A DNA stretch of 22,532 bases from Colimorpha_A sp964630635 (lineage in GTDB: Bacteria > Bacillota > Clostridia > Oscillospirales > CAG-272). The notes beneath the pieces are model-generated. The model worked only from the letters and a program-made list of their open reading frames with translations. It had not been told where the DNA came from and did no database searches. Shown here piece after piece: positions 21,451-22,532 of this stretch. Each line of letters begins with the position of its first letter. Positions within the stretch are counted from its first letter, which is position 1. The position numbers and the translations under genes are program-made. Location of the stretch: contig CAZVVM010000020.1 in the NCBI GenBank assembly GCA_964630635.1, positions 1 to 22,532 of the forward strand, written 5' to 3'.

Positions 21451-22414
21451 CACCGAATACGGCAAGGCATACGAATATGCGTGTCTTATATCAATAAAAG
21501 AACATCTGTCACACAAAACAGACGGCGATATTGCAATTCAAGAATCAGATGCTTTACAAACAGCTAAAGCTGCTTTTGAAAAGGCGGAAAAGGAAGGACT
21601 TTCCGACAAATTGGTTAAGGCAGCGAATGCAGCCGCAAGGGTAATTCTTCGTCTTGAACCCCAACTCGAATATGGCGACGGTTCCCTCACTCTCGTTATT
21701 CAAACGGATGCACAAGGCATCGCTGGCGATGTCCGTGATGTTGTCTGTGTCCGCAGATCAAACGGATGGGAAATCGGCATTTCTTGCAAGCATAATCATC
21801 ACGCGGTAAAACACAGCAGATTATCAGCTACCATTGATTTCGGTAAAGAATGGTTAGGTAAACCTTGTTCGCAAAACTATTTTGATGCAGTAGTTCCGCT
21901 GTTCAATGAGTTGCGAGATATGAGAACAAACGCGATTGCAAAAGGCGAACCGCTCCCGCTGTGGAACGATATACCAAATAAAGCAGAGCGGTATTACGTT
22001 CCTATCCTCAACGCCTTTTTAACAGAATTAAAAAGACTTACAGATGATAATTCAGATGTTCCAAGCAAGCTTATTGAATATCTGCTCGGGCGATATGATT
22101 TTTATAAAGTCATTACCGATGATACTCATAAAACGACAAGAGTCGAGGCAATCAATGTTGCCGGAAATCTTAACAAGCCCGCAAACGGTCATCGCTCCAT
22201 AGTGGATGTAGCAAAATTAAAACTTCCAACTCGATTTTATCACATAGATTTTGTTCCGAATTCCGATAATAAAGTTGAAATAGTTTGCGATGAAGGATGG
22301 ACACTTACAATGAGAATACACAACGCATCAAGCAAAATCGAACCGTCATTAAAATTTGACGTGCAGCTGGTTTCTCTTCCTTCGTCAATTCACGCGCAAG
22401 TAGAACCTTGGTAA
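21437..22414 (+). CDS. Type II restriction endonuclease, HaeIII family (predicted GGCC)
   Basis: This 325-residue nuclease is predicted to cut unmethylated GGCC. The segment AGDVRDVVCVRRSNGWEIG (96-114) followed by SCKHNHHAVKHSRLS (116-130) is the hallmark of the HaeIII family as I remember it. Asp101, Glu112 and Lys118 could form the metal-binding nuclease core, an inference. The ending RIHNASSKIEPSLKFDVQ is also family-like. The ATG at 21437-21439 has GAGG about 6 nt upstream and lies inside the last codons of the methyltransferase. Methyltransferase therefore comes first and the nuclease is coupled, an order that protects the host on establishment. No frameshift or stop is seen, so it looks functional. 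Followed by a strong terminator. Confidence 0.9.
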   Translation: MALSNTEYGKAYEYACLISIKEHLSHKTDGDIAIQESDALQTAKAAFEKAEKEGLSDKLVKAANAAARVILRLEPQLEYGDGSLTLVIQTDAQGIAGDVRDVVCVRRSNGWEIGISCKHNHHAVKHSRLSATIDFGKEWLGKPCSQNYFDAVVPLFNELRDMRTNAIAKGEPLPLWNDIPNKAERYYVPILNAFLTELKRLTDDNSDVPSKLIEYLLGRYDFYKVITDDTHKTTRVEAINVAGNLNKPANGHRSIVDVAKLKLPTRFYHIDFVPNSDNKVEIVCDEGWTLTMRIHNASSKIEPSLKFDVQLVSLPSSIHAQVEPW

Positions 22415-22435
22415 ACTCTAACTACAATAACAACA

Positions 22436-22465
22436 CAAAAAGCACCGCTTTGCGGTGCTTTTTTG
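22436..22465 (+). terminator. Intrinsic terminator after the restriction-modification genes
   Basis: A GCACCGC/GCGGTGC stem (22442-22448 with 22452-22458) and a 3-nt loop are flanked by A and T runs, ending in TTTTTT. It lies about 22 bp after the endonuclease stop. Confidence 0.92.
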
Positions 22466-22467
22466 TA

Positions 22468-22532
22468 GGGCGAGGGCAAGCTCGGAACCCCCAAAACTCG
22501 CGTTCGCTCGTTTCGGGGAACCCCACGCGCTC
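22468..22532. repeat. Palindromic, possibly repeated intergenic sequence at the right edge
   Basis: After the terminator comes a stretch with CGAG-GGCAAG-CTCG, and then an imperfect inverted repeat built from CCCC, AAAAC and CG against CG, GTTT and GGGG, around GCGTTCGCT. This resembles mobile or repeated intergenic hairpins. The unit runs off the window and no second copy is present here, so repetition is a guess. No gene is seen in it. Confidence 0.35.

Noticed and set aside
1..22532. CRISPR arrays, tRNA/rRNA genes, insertion sequences or prophage
   Set aside because: No regularly spaced repeats, no cloverleaf-like or rRNA sequences, and no transposase or integrase genes were seen.

Overview
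This 22.5 kb stretch looks like chromosome of an anaerobic low-to-mid GC Firmicute, most likely a gut-type Clostridia (Oscillospiraceae-like). The grounds are the rpmG-secE-nusG order, a DUF421/DUF4363 pair, the paired TIGR03960/TIGR03936-type radical SAM proteins, DUF1858 and DUF1540 mini-proteins, TrmK, strong Shine-Dalgarno sites and near-consensus sigma-A promoters. Species cannot be fixed from the sequence alone. Most genes are on the minus strand and densely packed; no gene-free stretch exceeds about 250 bp.

Layout. (1) 1-980: the minus-strand rpmG-secE-nusG unit (nusG runs off the left edge), with a good promoter and a structured leader. (2) 951-2042: a plus-strand pair of membrane proteins (DUF421, then DUF4363). 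DUF421 appears to start at an ATT codon and is driven by a promoter back-to-back with that of rpmG. (3) 2035-4481: two overlapping minus-strand genes for a radical SAM protein and its DUF2344 partner. (4) 4506-8667: rlmB followed by a 1074-residue protein. The latter has a roughly 500-residue acidic N-terminus and an eight-helix C-terminus that I read as a P-type ATPase relic without its catalytic motifs. The unit has its own promoter and terminator. (5) 8695-12709: the protein quality-control operon tig - SGNH hydrolase - clpP - clpX, with promoter and terminator; the hydrolase is an unusual guest. (6) 12735-15203: a metallophosphoesterase (TTG start) and a small DUF1540 cysteine protein on the plus strand. 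(7) 13713-20073: a seven-gene minus-strand operon, DUF1858 - trmK - nif3-like - pyk - yraN - dipeptidase - thrC, most genes touching or overlapping. (8) 19998-22465: on the plus strand, a HIT protein followed by a two-gene type II restriction-modification system resembling HaeIII (GGCC), ending in a strong terminator and a palindromic stretch that runs off the right edge.

How it fits together. The bulk is housekeeping: translation and secretion, rRNA and tRNA modification, protein folding and proteolysis, glycolysis and threonine synthesis. The accessory part is the AT-richer restriction-modification pair, placed directly behind the HIT gene with no promoter of its own that I can see. The most unusual items are the acidic pseudo-P-type ATPase, two fully consensus promoters that face each other between DUF1858 and HIT, the ATT-initiated DUF421 gene, an attenuator-like hairpin over the trmK start, and a strong depletion of GGCC in the window (about 7 by hand count, against about 29 CCGG).
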